NCBI GenBank assembly: GCA_964621445.1
Contig: CAZUNO010000007.1
Span: 1-64,000 of the forward strand
Direction: 5' to 3'
Source: CAZUNO01 sp964621445 [NCBI: Candidatus Hadarchaeota archaeon]
GTDB lineage: Archaea; CAYQAE01; CAYVLA01
DNA length: 64,000 bases
A model generated the notes under the pieces. The model saw only the letters and a program-made list of their open reading frames with translations, did not search any database and was not told where the DNA came from. Shown here in pieces: positions 25,792-35,360 of this stretch. The first letter of the stretch is position 1, and each line of letters begins with the position of its first letter. Position numbers and translations under genes: made by a program.

Positions 25792-27214
25792 ATTCGAATC
25801 GGTGAGTTTCCGTTACTCCGGCTCAAGGATCAAAGCTCTGGATGAAATAGACCTGGAGATAGACCAGGGAGAATATCTGCTTATCAGTGGACGCTCGGGC
25901 AGTGGAAAGTCGACTATGCTTCGATGCATGAATGGTCTCGTGCCTCAATTTCATGGCGGATATTTCCAGGGAAGAGTTATCGTCGATGGTCTGGACACCC
26001 TTGAACACTCGGTCAGGGAGCTTTCGAGGTCGGTTGGTCTGGTTTTTCAGGACCCCGAAAACCAGTTTGTTACCACCTCGGTGAGGAGCGAGATCGCTTT
26101 TGGCCAGGAGAATCTAAATACCGATCCTGGCCTAATCAGGAAGAAGACCCTGGCCATGGCCGAATCATTCGATCTTGAAGGAGTTCTGGATAGGGCCCCT
26201 GACACATTATCCGGAGGAGAGAAACAGAAGGCGATAATCGCCTCCCTGGCGGCAATGGAACCCGATGTGCTGGTTCTTGACGAGCCGACATCCCAGCTCG
26301 ATCCGCGCTCCTCCGATCAGATATTTTCGATGTTGAAATACCTACATAATGAGGGAACTACCATAGTTCTATCCGAACACCGTTTATCCCGGGTGTTGCC
26401 CCACGTGTCCAGGGTGATTATTTTGGATGGGGGCGAGATTGTGGGTGACGGAAGACCTGAAGAGATCTCGGGTAAATTGGCGGGGATGAAGAAACCGCGC
26501 CCCACGACGGACAGGAAAAAATCGAGAATTGGTGCCCCGAAACTGGAGGCCAGGAGCGTTTCCTTCAGGTACCAGGATGGAGATGAGTGGGTACTAAGAA
26601 AAGTGGACCTGGATATTCTTGAATCGGAGGTGCTGGCCGTTCTGGGCGAAAACGGTTCCGGGAAGACCACGCTAGCCAAGATAGCGGCCGGATTGCTGGA
26701 TCCCCAGGGGGGCACGGTGAAGATAGATGGCGGCGAGCCTAGAAAAGGTAGGGTGGCAATGGTTTTCCAGGATCCCAATAAACATCTTTTCCACGAGACC
26801 GTAATGGACGAGGTTGCCTTTGCCCGAAGAAATATGGATGTCGATGGCCCGGGACTGGACAGGATCTTGGAGAGAATGAACCTGGAAGGTCTTTCGCATA
26901 GGAATCCACGTGACCTTAGCGGGGGACAGAAGGAGAAGGTGGCCATGGCCAGCGTTCTAAGCTACGAGCCCGACATCCTGATCATGGATGAACCTACCAG
27001 GGGTCTTGACGCAATCGAAAAGGCGAGAATCATCGATCTGAATAGGAACATCATGTTGGATAGAAAGCTTAGCGTGATGGTACTGAGCCACGACCTGGAT
27101 TTTGTGGAGGCCTTCGCCGATAGGGCAGTTGTTATTTCGGGGGGCAAGATCATTCTTGAGGGTGGGGTGGATACGATTGTTGAGGGATTCCGGGAGTTGT
27201 TGGACCGTGGGTAG
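25784..27214 (+). CDS. ecfA: ECF transporter ATPase with two fused ABC domains
   Basis: 476 residues, both ATPase halves in one chain. Walker A GRSGSGKST and signature LSGGEKQ in the first half, GENGSGKTT and LSGGQKE in the second; Walker B VLVLDEPTSQLD and ILIMDEPTRGLD. The Q-loops VFQDPENQF and VFQDPNKHLF are typical of EcfA/CbiO ATPases. Such fused ATPases are common in archaea. Drives uptake of the ligand bound by the S component. Confidence 0.93.
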   Translation: MIEFESVSFRYSGSRIKALDEIDLEIDQGEYLLISGRSGSGKSTMLRCMNGLVPQFHGGYFQGRVIVDGLDTLEHSVRELSRSVGLVFQDPENQFVTTSVRSEIAFGQENLNTDPGLIRKKTLAMAESFDLEGVLDRAPDTLSGGEKQKAIIASLAAMEPDVLVLDEPTSQLDPRSSDQIFSMLKYLHNEGTTIVLSEHRLSRVLPHVSRVIILDGGEIVGDGRPEEISGKLAGMKKPRPTTDRKKSRIGAPKLEARSVSFRYQDGDEWVLRKVDLDILESEVLAVLGENGSGKTTLAKIAAGLLDPQGGTVKIDGGEPRKGRVAMVFQDPNKHLFHETVMDEVAFARRNMDVDGPGLDRILERMNLEGLSHRNPRDLSGGQKEKVAMASVLSYEPDILIMDEPTRGLDAIEKARIIDLNRNIMLDRKLSVMVLSHDLDFVEAFADRAVVISGGKIILEGGVDTIVEGFRELLDRG

Positions 27215-27959
27215 ATCAACCACCGCGGCTCTGGGCATATTGTCTTTGGGTCTTTTGGCGGTGCTCGTGATGGCGGCCGGCACTTCGGGTTTTCTGTCCG
27301 AAATTCGTAGAACCGTGGGCCCCAGGGTTTTTGATCCAGTATTGGGAATTGCCCTCGCCATTTCCGTTCTTTTAACCGGCTTCTCGGCGGAGGCACCTCG
27401 TTTGGGGGAATCAAAGGAAATTGCTCTGGTGGCCATGGTGGTTGCGCTGGGCTCTGCTGGCCGAATTCTCTTCGCGGCTGCGCCCAATGTCTCCCCCGTC
27501 GATTGGCTAACTCTATCCATGGGATTGGTATTTGGTCCCTTGACGGGCTTTACCGTGGGTGCTGCAACCATGCTGGTTTCGAATTTTTGGCTGGGACACG
27601 GGCCCTGGACGATATACCAGATGGTTGGCATGGGGGCGCTAGGGGTGCTGGGTGGCATCCTGAGCAGGTTTAGGTTCATTTTAGGAAGAAGAGCTCTGGC
27701 GATGATTGGATTTTTATGGGGTTTCACGTACGGAACCATTACCAGCCTGTTCTGGGTACTCATAGTTGGATCGGTGGTCAGCTGGGGAAGCTTCGCTGCC
27801 ATATGGATAACCGGGATCCCCTTCTATTTTCTGCAGGGGATAGGTAATGCGGTATTTCTTTTCGTACTGGGTCCCAGAACCTTGAGAATTCTGGACAGAT
27901 TCAGGGATAGATTTAGGGTAAAGGTGATTCGCAATGAAGCTGAGAGTGTTGAGGCATGA
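27207..27959 (+). CDS. ECF transporter S component, substrate not known
   Basis: 250-residue membrane protein of about six segments, starting at GTG 27207 (8-bp overlap with the ATPase gene). Features of S components are seen: LSMGLVFGPLTGFTVGAATMLVSNFWLGHGPWTIYQMVGMGALG, here given in two parts around a Gly-rich helix, and the aromatic, short N-terminal helices. The substrate cannot be deduced from motifs alone. The transcobalamin-like partners suggest a corrinoid. Confidence 0.82.
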   Translation: MGRSTTAALGILSLGLLAVLVMAAGTSGFLSEIRRTVGPRVFDPVLGIALAISVLLTGFSAEAPRLGESKEIALVAMVVALGSAGRILFAAAPNVSPVDWLTLSMGLVFGPLTGFTVGAATMLVSNFWLGHGPWTIYQMVGMGALGVLGGILSRFRFILGRRALAMIGFLWGFTYGTITSLFWVLIVGSVVSWGSFAAIWITGIPFYFLQGIGNAVFLFVLGPRTLRILDRFRDRFRVKVIRNEAESVEA

Positions 27960-28576
27960 CTTACCAGGAACTTGAAAGCATGCTGGACCAGAGTGCAAGC
28001 GGACCGAGACCATTGTTCACCACCGTGCACGTGGTAAGACTCCTGGAGCTGGTCTCAAACCGCTATCTGGGGAGAAAGGTTTTGGTGAAGAAACTGAGGG
28101 TCGGCGAGGGTAGCGTCAGGACCGTCATTAAAAAACTAAAGGAGGCGGGCTTGATTGAGACCAAGAGAGCGGGAACTCACTTGACGGCCAGGGGAACTAA
28201 AATTCTCAGCTCAATCAGGGATCAGTTCACGGAGGGTGTCTATGTAGACCCCGGGGAGGCAACACTGGATATCCACAACGTTGCCAGATGCGCGTGGGAT
28301 GCATCGGAAGCGGTTAATTCCGGGGTTGAACAACGTGATGCGGCCATGGGCGTTGGTTCTACCGGAGCCTCCACCTTCGTATACAGGAACGGAGGATTGG
28401 AATTCCCGGGCATGGCGTCCGATCTCGGTCAACTTGACCCCCACATGGAAAACTCAATTATGGAGAAATTGACTGTGGAGGATGATGACGTGGTGGTCGT
28501 GGGCTCTGCAAGCGACGAGGAGACCGCGAACCTGGGGTCGATTGCTGCCGCGATCAGCCTTCTAAGGTTTATGTGA
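27956..28576 (+). CDS. HTH regulator of DUF4443 type
   Basis: 206 residues. Residues 20-80 form a winged helix (LVKKLRVGEGSVRTVIKKLKEAGLIETKRAGTHLT). The C-terminal part (90-206) is the DUF4443-like domain, rich in VGSASDEETANLGSIAAAISLL, possibly a ligand pocket. Start ATG overlaps the S-component stop (ATGA). As last gene of the ECF operon it is the obvious candidate to sense the imported compound and control uptake; this is inference. Confidence 0.75.
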   Translation: MTYQELESMLDQSASGPRPLFTTVHVVRLLELVSNRYLGRKVLVKKLRVGEGSVRTVIKKLKEAGLIETKRAGTHLTARGTKILSSIRDQFTEGVYVDPGEATLDIHNVARCAWDASEAVNSGVEQRDAAMGVGSTGASTFVYRNGGLEFPGMASDLGQLDPHMENSIMEKLTVEDDDVVVVGSASDEETANLGSIAAAISLLRFM

Positions 28577-28612
28577 CGGGTTGAACCAATAATACGAGTC
28601 AGGTTTCCGCTC

Positions 28613-30094
28613 TCAGGGCCTCATAAATCGCCAACCGATGATAATCACGGCTCCCCCAGCCATACCAACTAGTGCCATTATCGTTCCCATCCTGCGGCCC
28701 ATTTCTTCCTTGTACTTTTCGTCAAGTTCATATCCTTCATCCAGTAATTCCATGCATCTATCGAAGTATTCCTCCGCCTGTGATGCATTGAATCTGCTCA
28801 ATGAGTCAATAGCGGCCTGGTAGGCTTCTCGCGCCTGAGCTAGCTTGTCCTTACCCTCCGGTGAGACAAAGGGCCTTCTCTCGACCTCTGAAATATGGGT
28901 CCTTGCTCGGGAGGCCGTTCTCATGAGGCTTCTCTCCCTTATGCCGGGCCAGGTGGCGTGGAGAACTTGGCCATTTCCATCAGAAAACAGGGTCCATAAC
29001 ATGTGAAGGTCCCCATTCCTGGGGCCGATATGAATTCTGGGAGGGCCCACTTTTCCACTCGTGGAGCTACCGATCTCCTGAGGAATCGTCCAGATCCCGT
29101 TTGGCCATAGGCGCTTGTACATGATTGAATCGCTATCCGGTCCACCGGGGGTCTGGTGCCACACCAGGTGTAGGTTTTCGTCCTCATCGGAGGAGATAAC
29201 GGGATGGCTCTTGGTTCCCGTGGAGTTGGTTATCTGCTCCGGATCCTCCCAGTTCCCCTTCCAGTTTCTGAGAAAGAGTTGGGAGCTACCCTCCGCATCT
29301 TGACTCCAGACCACATATGCATAACCATTGTCGTCCGCGGCCACCGCGGGCCTGCCAAGTGAAAGATCCGTCCCCTCCAAGATTACCTGATACGGGTCCC
29401 AGTCCCTGCCCGCCTTTCGATATGAGTAGAACAAATCATCCTCACCCCCCTGGGTCTGAGACATCTTGAAAGCCGCGTGGATACCATTTCGTCGATCCAG
29501 CGCAATCGCCGGTTCCTTGGCAAAGGCGTTCTGGGGACTAATTGCCGTGGCGTTGCTCCATTCCCCCCGGGTATCCAGGTATCGATGACCTAGGAAGGTT
29601 GAGGGAGAGGTGGAGTTGGTTCTCTGGACCCACACCACATGGGTGTTTGGGGAACGGTCACAAAGGACTATGGGGTCGAATGCGTTTTCCGCGACTAAAA
29701 ACGCGGGATTCCACTCCTCCGCGGTCACATTCCACATTCTGTGATATATATTCCCCTGATCCTGCCAGACACAATGTAGTTCACCGGAATATGTCCCGGA
29801 TAACGCAGCATTCTTGGCCCCGGCTCCCTGGGTCAGGGGGGTTCCATCCGACCATTTCTGAGACCCATTATTGAACTTGTAGTAGTATACATCCGATTTT
29901 CCCCCTTCCGTCTTAACCCAAACCGCGTGAAGATCGTCATTTCGCTCAGCGTAAAGGCAGGGGGCCACCACCGAGGTGATGGTGGCATTGGATTTGGACG
30001 GCGTTAATACCTCGACGGAGGTTGAGGAACCCCAGACAGCCGGAACTAGAAGGGTGAGAATAAATACGTACGTTAATGAAGAAGAAATTCTCAA
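28613..30094 (-). CDS. Secreted beta-propeller (sialidase-like) protein with coiled coil and C-terminal anchor
   Basis: 493 residues. Signal peptide (about 1-22), then at least six repeats with HAVWV / HCVWQD / HVVWVQ / AYVVWSQD / HLVWHQ / HMLWTL cores, the pattern of BNR-like propeller blades. Residues 395-465 form a coiled coil (AREAYQAAIDSLSRFNASQAEEYFDRCMELLDEGYELDE in part), and the C-terminus is one transmembrane helix ending RFMRP. Architecture parallels the GATase-like family (outer domain, coiled coil, anchor). No catalytic residues are evident, so binding is more likely than hydrolysis. Confidence 0.75.
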   Translation of the reverse strand: MRISSSLTYVFILTLLVPAVWGSSTSVEVLTPSKSNATITSVVAPCLYAERNDDLHAVWVKTEGGKSDVYYYKFNNGSQKWSDGTPLTQGAGAKNAALSGTYSGELHCVWQDQGNIYHRMWNVTAEEWNPAFLVAENAFDPIVLCDRSPNTHVVWVQRTNSTSPSTFLGHRYLDTRGEWSNATAISPQNAFAKEPAIALDRRNGIHAAFKMSQTQGGEDDLFYSYRKAGRDWDPYQVILEGTDLSLGRPAVAADDNGYAYVVWSQDAEGSSQLFLRNWKGNWEDPEQITNSTGTKSHPVISSDEDENLHLVWHQTPGGPDSDSIMYKRLWPNGIWTIPQEIGSSTSGKVGPPRIHIGPRNGDLHMLWTLFSDGNGQVLHATWPGIRERSLMRTASRARTHISEVERRPFVSPEGKDKLAQAREAYQAAIDSLSRFNASQAEEYFDRCMELLDEGYELDEKYKEEMGRRMGTIMALVGMAGGAVIIIGWRFMRP

Positions 30095-30283
30095 GAGGAC
30101 AACTTCCCAAATTAAGCTAAGATCCTCAAACGGTTCTTTAAAGTTTCCTCGTGAGCCGTCTGTGGCTCGTTTTCTGGAGGGAAATGATCGCTAAGCAGGG
30201 CTGGGTTTGTGTCTTCCACCGGACCTACGAAAGATTGAGGGAAGATTATTGAGAAATCGGATATAGTAGCTTTAAGTGAGTGA

Positions 30284-32059
30284 ATGGCCGAGACTGGAAT
30301 AGCGGTAATGGATTATGGCGGACAGTACGTGGAGAATATCGCCAGGGCCTTTGCTGAAATGGCGATCCCGGTTAGGATCATGCCCCCAGATTCGGAACCC
30401 GGCCGGCTAGAGGATTTCCGAGGTATAGTTCTCAGCGGGGGCCCCTATAGCGTTTATGAGCCCGATTCTCCCACCCTGGACGTGGATATTCTGGAGAGCG
30501 GGAAGCCCATACTCGGGTTATGCTACGGTTTCCAACTTATAGCACATTTGATGGGGGGAGAGGTAAGGGGCGGCAGATCCGGAGAATACGGCTTTGCTGA
30601 GGTGGAGGTACAGACCGCTAATCCACTGTTCAGGGGAATGACCTCCCCACAGATATGTTGGATGAGCCATGGGGACGAGGTAGTCGAGCTTCCTGATGAT
30701 TTCGTTTCCTCGGCCTCCACCAGGAGTTGTCCCAACGCGGCGATACACCACCGGGAGCGACCGATCTTTGGCCTTCAATTTCATCCCGAGGTTAGCCACA
30801 CCCCCGAGGGCTGGGGAATACTTCGTAATTTCGCATCCGAGGTATGTGGATTTACAATAGGGAGCTGGGACACCGATTCCTGTCTGGACTCCAAGATAGG
30901 CTGGCTCAGGGACCAGACAGGGGATGGAAGGGTTCTTGTTGCCGTGTCCGGAGGTGTGGATTCCACGGTTGCCGCGGCCTTGACCAAGAGGGCGGTTGGA
31001 GATAGGCTGGTTACCATCCACATTGATCAGGGGTTGATGCGGGAGGGCGAGTCCGAATGGGTTGTTTCGAAATTGAAGGAAGCCGGGTTGGACCCGGTGT
31101 TTATCGATGAATCCGATATCTTTCTTGGCCAACTGGCAGGAGTTTCGGAGGGAGACGCCAAGAGAAAGGTGATCGGTGAACTGTTCATACGGACCTTCGA
31201 GCGTTTTGCCTCCGAGCAGGAAATCGATGCACTGATCCAGGGGACCATAGCTCCAGATGCAATTGAAAGTTTGAGGGGCCAGGCCTCGGAGGGTGATAGT
31301 TCAAATCACGGGGGGATGATAAAACTACATCACAATGTGGGGGGTCTTCCCGAAGAGATGTGGATTAGGGTCCTAGAGCCGCTTAGAGATCTATTCAAGT
31401 ATCAGGTCCGTCTTTTGGGCAATGCACTTGGGGTCCCAGAAACCCTGCTGGAAAGACAGCCATTTCCGGGACCCGCACTCGCGGTACGTATTTCCGGGGA
31501 GGTCACGAAGGAAAAGCTGCAAACTCTGCGCTCCGCAACTTCAATCGTGGAGAACGCATTATTGGATCTGAATCCGTCCCAATACCTGGTCTATCTTATC
31601 GGCGAGGAATCAACCCCCCGTCCCGATGTGGAATCGACCTGCAGCCGGATGATTGGCCCCTCAATCGAGTTAAACGCGCAGTGTTTCGATGATATTGCGG
31701 TTGGCGTCAAGGGAGATGAGAGGCTTTTGGGTGAAATTGTATCCATCGACCTTGGAGAGTCGGCGGAATCTATATGGGAGTCGATGGAATGGCTCGACAT
31801 CCTCAGGTTACAGAGTGCCATAACCGGAGGGGTCCCGGAGATTTGCCGGGTCTTAATCCGCCTCACGGGGTCAGATGAGGGACAGTTCGGGGCAGTTATC
31901 AGATCTGTTGAGAGTAGGGACTTCATGACGGCAATACCCTCCAGGATCCCCTTCCCGAGTCTATTTGATATGGGCTCCCGACTGGTGGAGCTGCCTTCCA
32001 TAAAACATGCATACTACGAAATAACCACAAAACCCCCCTCTACAATAGAATTTGAATAG
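30284..32059 (+). CDS. guaA: GMP synthase (glutamine-hydrolysing), both domains fused
   Basis: 591 residues converting XMP to GMP. The class I glutaminase domain (1-185) has Cys80 in LGLCYGFQ and the His/Glu pair in FHPEVSH. The ATP-pyrophosphatase starts with VAVSGGVDST near 220. The C-terminal dimerisation domain ends in YYEITTKPPSTIEFE. Many euryarchaea encode the two halves separately, so the fusion is notable. The protein is about 65 residues longer than typical fused enzymes, the extra length lying in the C-terminal region (about 440-520). TATA-like GATATAGT is at 30259-30266; the 30095-30283 gap holds nothing else. Confidence 0.93.
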   Translation: MAETGIAVMDYGGQYVENIARAFAEMAIPVRIMPPDSEPGRLEDFRGIVLSGGPYSVYEPDSPTLDVDILESGKPILGLCYGFQLIAHLMGGEVRGGRSGEYGFAEVEVQTANPLFRGMTSPQICWMSHGDEVVELPDDFVSSASTRSCPNAAIHHRERPIFGLQFHPEVSHTPEGWGILRNFASEVCGFTIGSWDTDSCLDSKIGWLRDQTGDGRVLVAVSGGVDSTVAAALTKRAVGDRLVTIHIDQGLMREGESEWVVSKLKEAGLDPVFIDESDIFLGQLAGVSEGDAKRKVIGELFIRTFERFASEQEIDALIQGTIAPDAIESLRGQASEGDSSNHGGMIKLHHNVGGLPEEMWIRVLEPLRDLFKYQVRLLGNALGVPETLLERQPFPGPALAVRISGEVTKEKLQTLRSATSIVENALLDLNPSQYLVYLIGEESTPRPDVESTCSRMIGPSIELNAQCFDDIAVGVKGDERLLGEIVSIDLGESAESIWESMEWLDILRLQSAITGGVPEICRVLIRLTGSDEGQFGAVIRSVESRDFMTAIPSRIPFPSLFDMGSRLVELPSIKHAYYEITTKPPSTIEFE

Positions 32060-32654
32060 GTGGATGTGTTATCGAGGGAACCAGGGTCGCAAAGTGCCAG
32101 CTTATAATCCACTGGCATTGATTACAGTTTCTCTATTCATGGGTTGTTATCTTCGCCAAGACTACAGTATAGTTCTATGATGTATGGAGAGATATCTGAG
32201 GTATATGTCTTGAGTTTAAGGTTGCCCTCTCCACATGAATACTCAGGATCTTTTCTATTGCTGATTCGAACATGTGCAGGGTTTCCTTGGTGAGCTCTAT
32301 CCTGTGGGTCCCTGTCTCTAATAATCTGTCCAAAGTATTCATTATTGAAGACTTGATCCCCAACGATAACCGTGTCATTATCCTCTTCCCCGAGGTAATC
32401 CGTTAGGAGCATTCGAAGCAAGGGAAAATCCAGAAGAAAATTAGAGGTGATAGCCAGAATATGTGTCTACAATCTAACACAACTATCCTACCTAATCTAA
32501 ACCAAAAACCTCCATACACCATTAAAAACAAAAGACAAACAAGAATGCCCGACGATCATAGATATCCAAAGAGTTATATTTAGCTATGCAACTTTATGCC
32601 GGATCCAGGTTCTGTAGGGCTTAAATCAAAGGACCAAGACTTGAGGGTTCTTGA
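32060..32654. other. AT-richer gap with a possible frameshifted gene remnant
   Basis: About 595 bp without a convincing gene. On the minus strand 32137-32421 is open (94 codons, MLRMLLTDYLGEEDNDTVIV...), and an overlapping frame at 32175-32378 reads LLETGTHRIELTKETLHMFE..., which looks more protein-like after the first third. Joining the two by one frameshift near 32310 would give a small gene of perhaps 90 residues, but no family is recognised. From 32422 to 32654 base composition is clearly AT-rich; GTTATATTTAGC at 32573-32584 may be the promoter of the next gene. Confidence 0.35.
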
Positions 32655-33899
32655 TTGAAGGGGCACCTAACCATATTTCTAGCATGTATGTGGATACTGA
32701 TGTCATATGCTAATTGTTACGCTTCCGAGGCGCGTCCAATGCGAGTCCTTGCTATCGGTGAAGTCGATCCGAGCTATTGTCCCATATCAGACTATGGTAA
32801 CATTGAGCCCTCTCTAGATGTGACCTTGGCCATAGCGAGAGAGATGCACGGCACTACTTTCGGAGAAGAAGGTCTCAGGCGACAAATTCGTTTGTACGTT
32901 CCGCGGAATCTTCAAAATATGTTGGAGTACGATTTTATACTTTTCAACCAACCGGTACTTAAGTACTTTTCTTTATCTTCAATTGAAAATATGCATTCCG
33001 TGATTGCCGACCATGGCGTGGGAGGGTTGTGCTTCATGCAGAGCATGTACTCCGAAATCTACAGTCCATGGCTCGAAACCAAGTTGAGCGAGTGTTTCCC
33101 CTACAACCACCATGCCTATCTCCGAATGGGAACTCCTGATGGACAACACTACAATTTAGTGGTAGCAAAGGATACGAACCTTCCACCCCTGCTGACCCCT
33201 TACGTAGAGGTGGGAATAGAGTCTGTTAGACCCTTCGGCCAAGCAAGGCCCACGTTTGCGAAGGAAGGAGCCACAGTCTGGGCCTACTGTACCTCCTCCG
33301 CCATCCGAACCTTTTATGGCCTAGATCGCTTTCCATTATTCATTTCATGGGAATATGGGACCAAGAAAGCATTGACATGGACAACCGCTGATCAGTTCGA
33401 TAGCCCAATGTGGCGCACCAATGATGGAAAAGAGAGATACGCACTTGACATCTTCACCGGTATGATTTGGCTTTCCTGTGGGTGGGCTCTCCCCCGAGAC
33501 CCGCTTAGGGTCCGCAACTTACGGGATTCTTTCACAGAGCTAAGGGCCAGGATTAGTGTGATCGATAACTTCATCGAGTTCATAGACAAATATGGAGGCA
33601 GTTCCTATGAGATTGAGACCGACCTAGGGAGTTTACGGTCCATGATGGAGGAGGCAGACCAACTTTATCTAAGGCATGACTTCGAGAAAACGGAGATGAA
33701 GTTCAGGGAAGCATTAAGTTTCGCATCAGAAATCGAGGCCAGGTCGGTGACGCTCAAGGACCGGGCATTGATATGGGTCTACTTGATTGAATGGCTTTCG
33801 GTCACAGGGACATTCTTGTTATGCGGTTTCGTTCTCTGGACTTTAATGATCAAAAAGAAACTATACAGCGAAGTTGAGACTACCAAATATAGTGTCTAA
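32655..33899 (+). CDS. GATase1-like membrane-anchored protein, paralogue D
   Basis: 414 residues, TTG start. Signal peptide (about 4-24), MRVLAIGEVD strand, family motif variant IRLYVPR, then WLETKLSECFPY, ISWEYGTKKALTW, a coiled coil (about 320-370) and the C-terminal anchor EWLSVTGTFLLCGFVLWTLM followed by IKKKLYSEVETTK. The GATase core is the most divergent of the set: AGG-type glycine loops are missing (GLCFMQSMYSE). Intact. It stands alone, 750 bp from the DegT gene, in an AT-richer stretch that differs from its neighbours. Confidence 0.78.
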   Translation: MKGHLTIFLACMWILMSYANCYASEARPMRVLAIGEVDPSYCPISDYGNIEPSLDVTLAIAREMHGTTFGEEGLRRQIRLYVPRNLQNMLEYDFILFNQPVLKYFSLSSIENMHSVIADHGVGGLCFMQSMYSEIYSPWLETKLSECFPYNHHAYLRMGTPDGQHYNLVVAKDTNLPPLLTPYVEVGIESVRPFGQARPTFAKEGATVWAYCTSSAIRTFYGLDRFPLFISWEYGTKKALTWTTADQFDSPMWRTNDGKERYALDIFTGMIWLSCGWALPRDPLRVRNLRDSFTELRARISVIDNFIEFIDKYGGSSYEIETDLGSLRSMMEEADQLYLRHDFEKTEMKFREALSFASEIEARSVTLKDRALIWVYLIEWLSVTGTFLLCGFVLWTLMIKKKLYSEVETTKYSV

Positions 33900-34091
33900 T
33901 ACCAGAATAACGAAACTGGTGGCAGGACTGGAGTGACAGCGAATCAAAAACTTAGGCGGAATCCCAGCCATACAGCGAAAGTGCCATTTTTACAGGGTAA
34001 GACGTCCAATAGCCTCCCAGCTCCACAAGGTGAAGCCCAAGGATGAAGCAACTTCTATTCCTTCATTCTTAGGATATAGGCTGAAGATTGA

Positions 34092-35360
34092 TCAGAGTAG
34101 ATCTCTGTAATTCTCGGTAACCTTTCGGAAGCCCTCGAGCACCTGATCGGAGTATCCCTCAGTCTCTTTGATGAATACGGGCATCCCGAGTATCCTGTTA
34201 TGTACCTCTTCTGAAATGGGCAGGCTTCCCTCCGGATAGCCAGGGTAGTCACCGGTAAGTGGACCCCCATCCTCATAGATATCAAATCCTTCCTCAAACA
34301 ACTTCAACCTGTGAGTAAGACCGTATCCCCTGTGGCTCATATCGATCCCCTCCGCTTGCAGCGCTTCAACCAACCTCTCAGGCTGAAGCCCCCCCAACTC
34401 ATCTGGCCGATAGATCATATGAAGCCCACCGTAATACCCAGCAGCCTTCGCCTTCGGCAGGACCTTCACGGGATTTATCCCCTGAATATCGTCTAAACCT
34501 TTGAATATCTTGTCCACATAACTCTGCTTCCTCTCATTCCTCTCGTCCAAACTGTCAAACATGACCATCGCGGCCGCTGTCGCCCATGGGTGTGTGCGAA
34601 ATTTCAGCCCGAGATTAGTAGGAGCCAGAGAACTAAAGCGCGGGTTACTGAACTCCTCTTCGACTCCCGAACGGTTAAGGTGACAGAATAACAGGATCCT
34701 CTCGTAAAGTTTACGATCGTTGGTTGTTACCAGACCCGCCTCTCCGGCCGGCAGCGGTTTTCCCCCTGGAGGCGACCCCTGCATCGAGAAGCACCCTACG
34801 TGCCCTATAGAACCAACCTTCCGATCTCCCCACTCAGCGCCGTGCGAATGAGATGCATCCTCGATAACGGCGATACCGTGCCTCTCAGCGATCTCCATTA
34901 TGGCGTCCATATCGCAGACGTTTCCATACATATGGACCACGCTAATGGCCTTGGTCCGGGGGGTAATCCGCTTCTCCATATCCACAGGGTCTATCAGAAG
35001 CGTCTCGGGGTCGATCTCACAAAATACTGGCCGGGCACCCATATGTACCGCCGGGGCAATCGAACATATCCATGTGTAGCATGGATGTAGCACCTCGTCC
35101 CCCCTTCTAACGCCAACCGCGTAATATGCAGCCCACAAAGTCGAAGTACCGTTATGTTGACACAGACAGTAATCGGTACCTATATACTCCGCAAATCTCT
35201 TCTCCAGTTCCCTTGGAGTGCCCTCTCCCGATTGCGACCACACGCCTTCATCTATCATCTTTCCGACAGCAGCCTTTATCCTTTCAACAGGTACTTCCCA
35301 GTTCTCCTCCGGCTCGACCTCAACAGCTTTCCGGCCTCCTAGTATCGCAAGTTCTGACAT
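34092..35360 (-). CDS. DegT/DnrJ/EryC1/StrS-family PLP aminotransferase
   Basis: 422 residues from ATG 35360. The fold-type I features are present: HNGTSTLWAAYYAVGVRRGDEV, the aspartate in VIEDASHSHGAEW, and the lysine in SMQGSPPGGKPLPAGEAG (PLP Schiff base). The loop before the lysine is four residues longer than in the usual SFQxSK motif. Such enzymes transaminate keto-sugars or cyclitols. A box CTTTTTATGAG (35388-35398) suits a leaderless start. It is head-to-head with the glycoside-hydrolase-like gene, suggesting joint work on a sugar. Confidence 0.85.
   Translation of the reverse strand: MSELAILGGRKAVEVEPEENWEVPVERIKAAVGKMIDEGVWSQSGEGTPRELEKRFAEYIGTDYCLCQHNGTSTLWAAYYAVGVRRGDEVLHPCYTWICSIAPAVHMGARPVFCEIDPETLLIDPVDMEKRITPRTKAISVVHMYGNVCDMDAIMEIAERHGIAVIEDASHSHGAEWGDRKVGSIGHVGCFSMQGSPPGGKPLPAGEAGLVTTNDRKLYERILLFCHLNRSGVEEEFSNPRFSSLAPTNLGLKFRTHPWATAAAMVMFDSLDERNERKQSYVDKIFKGLDDIQGINPVKVLPKAKAAGYYGGLHMIYRPDELGGLQPERLVEALQAEGIDMSHRGYGLTHRLKLFEEGFDIYEDGGPLTGDYPGYPEGSLPISEEVHNRILGMPVFIKETEGYSDQVLEGFRKVTENYRDLL

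Noticed and set aside
26957-27802. 281-codon open frame opposite the ECF genes
   Set aside because: Antisense to well-supported ATPase and S-component genes; proline-rich shadow composition.
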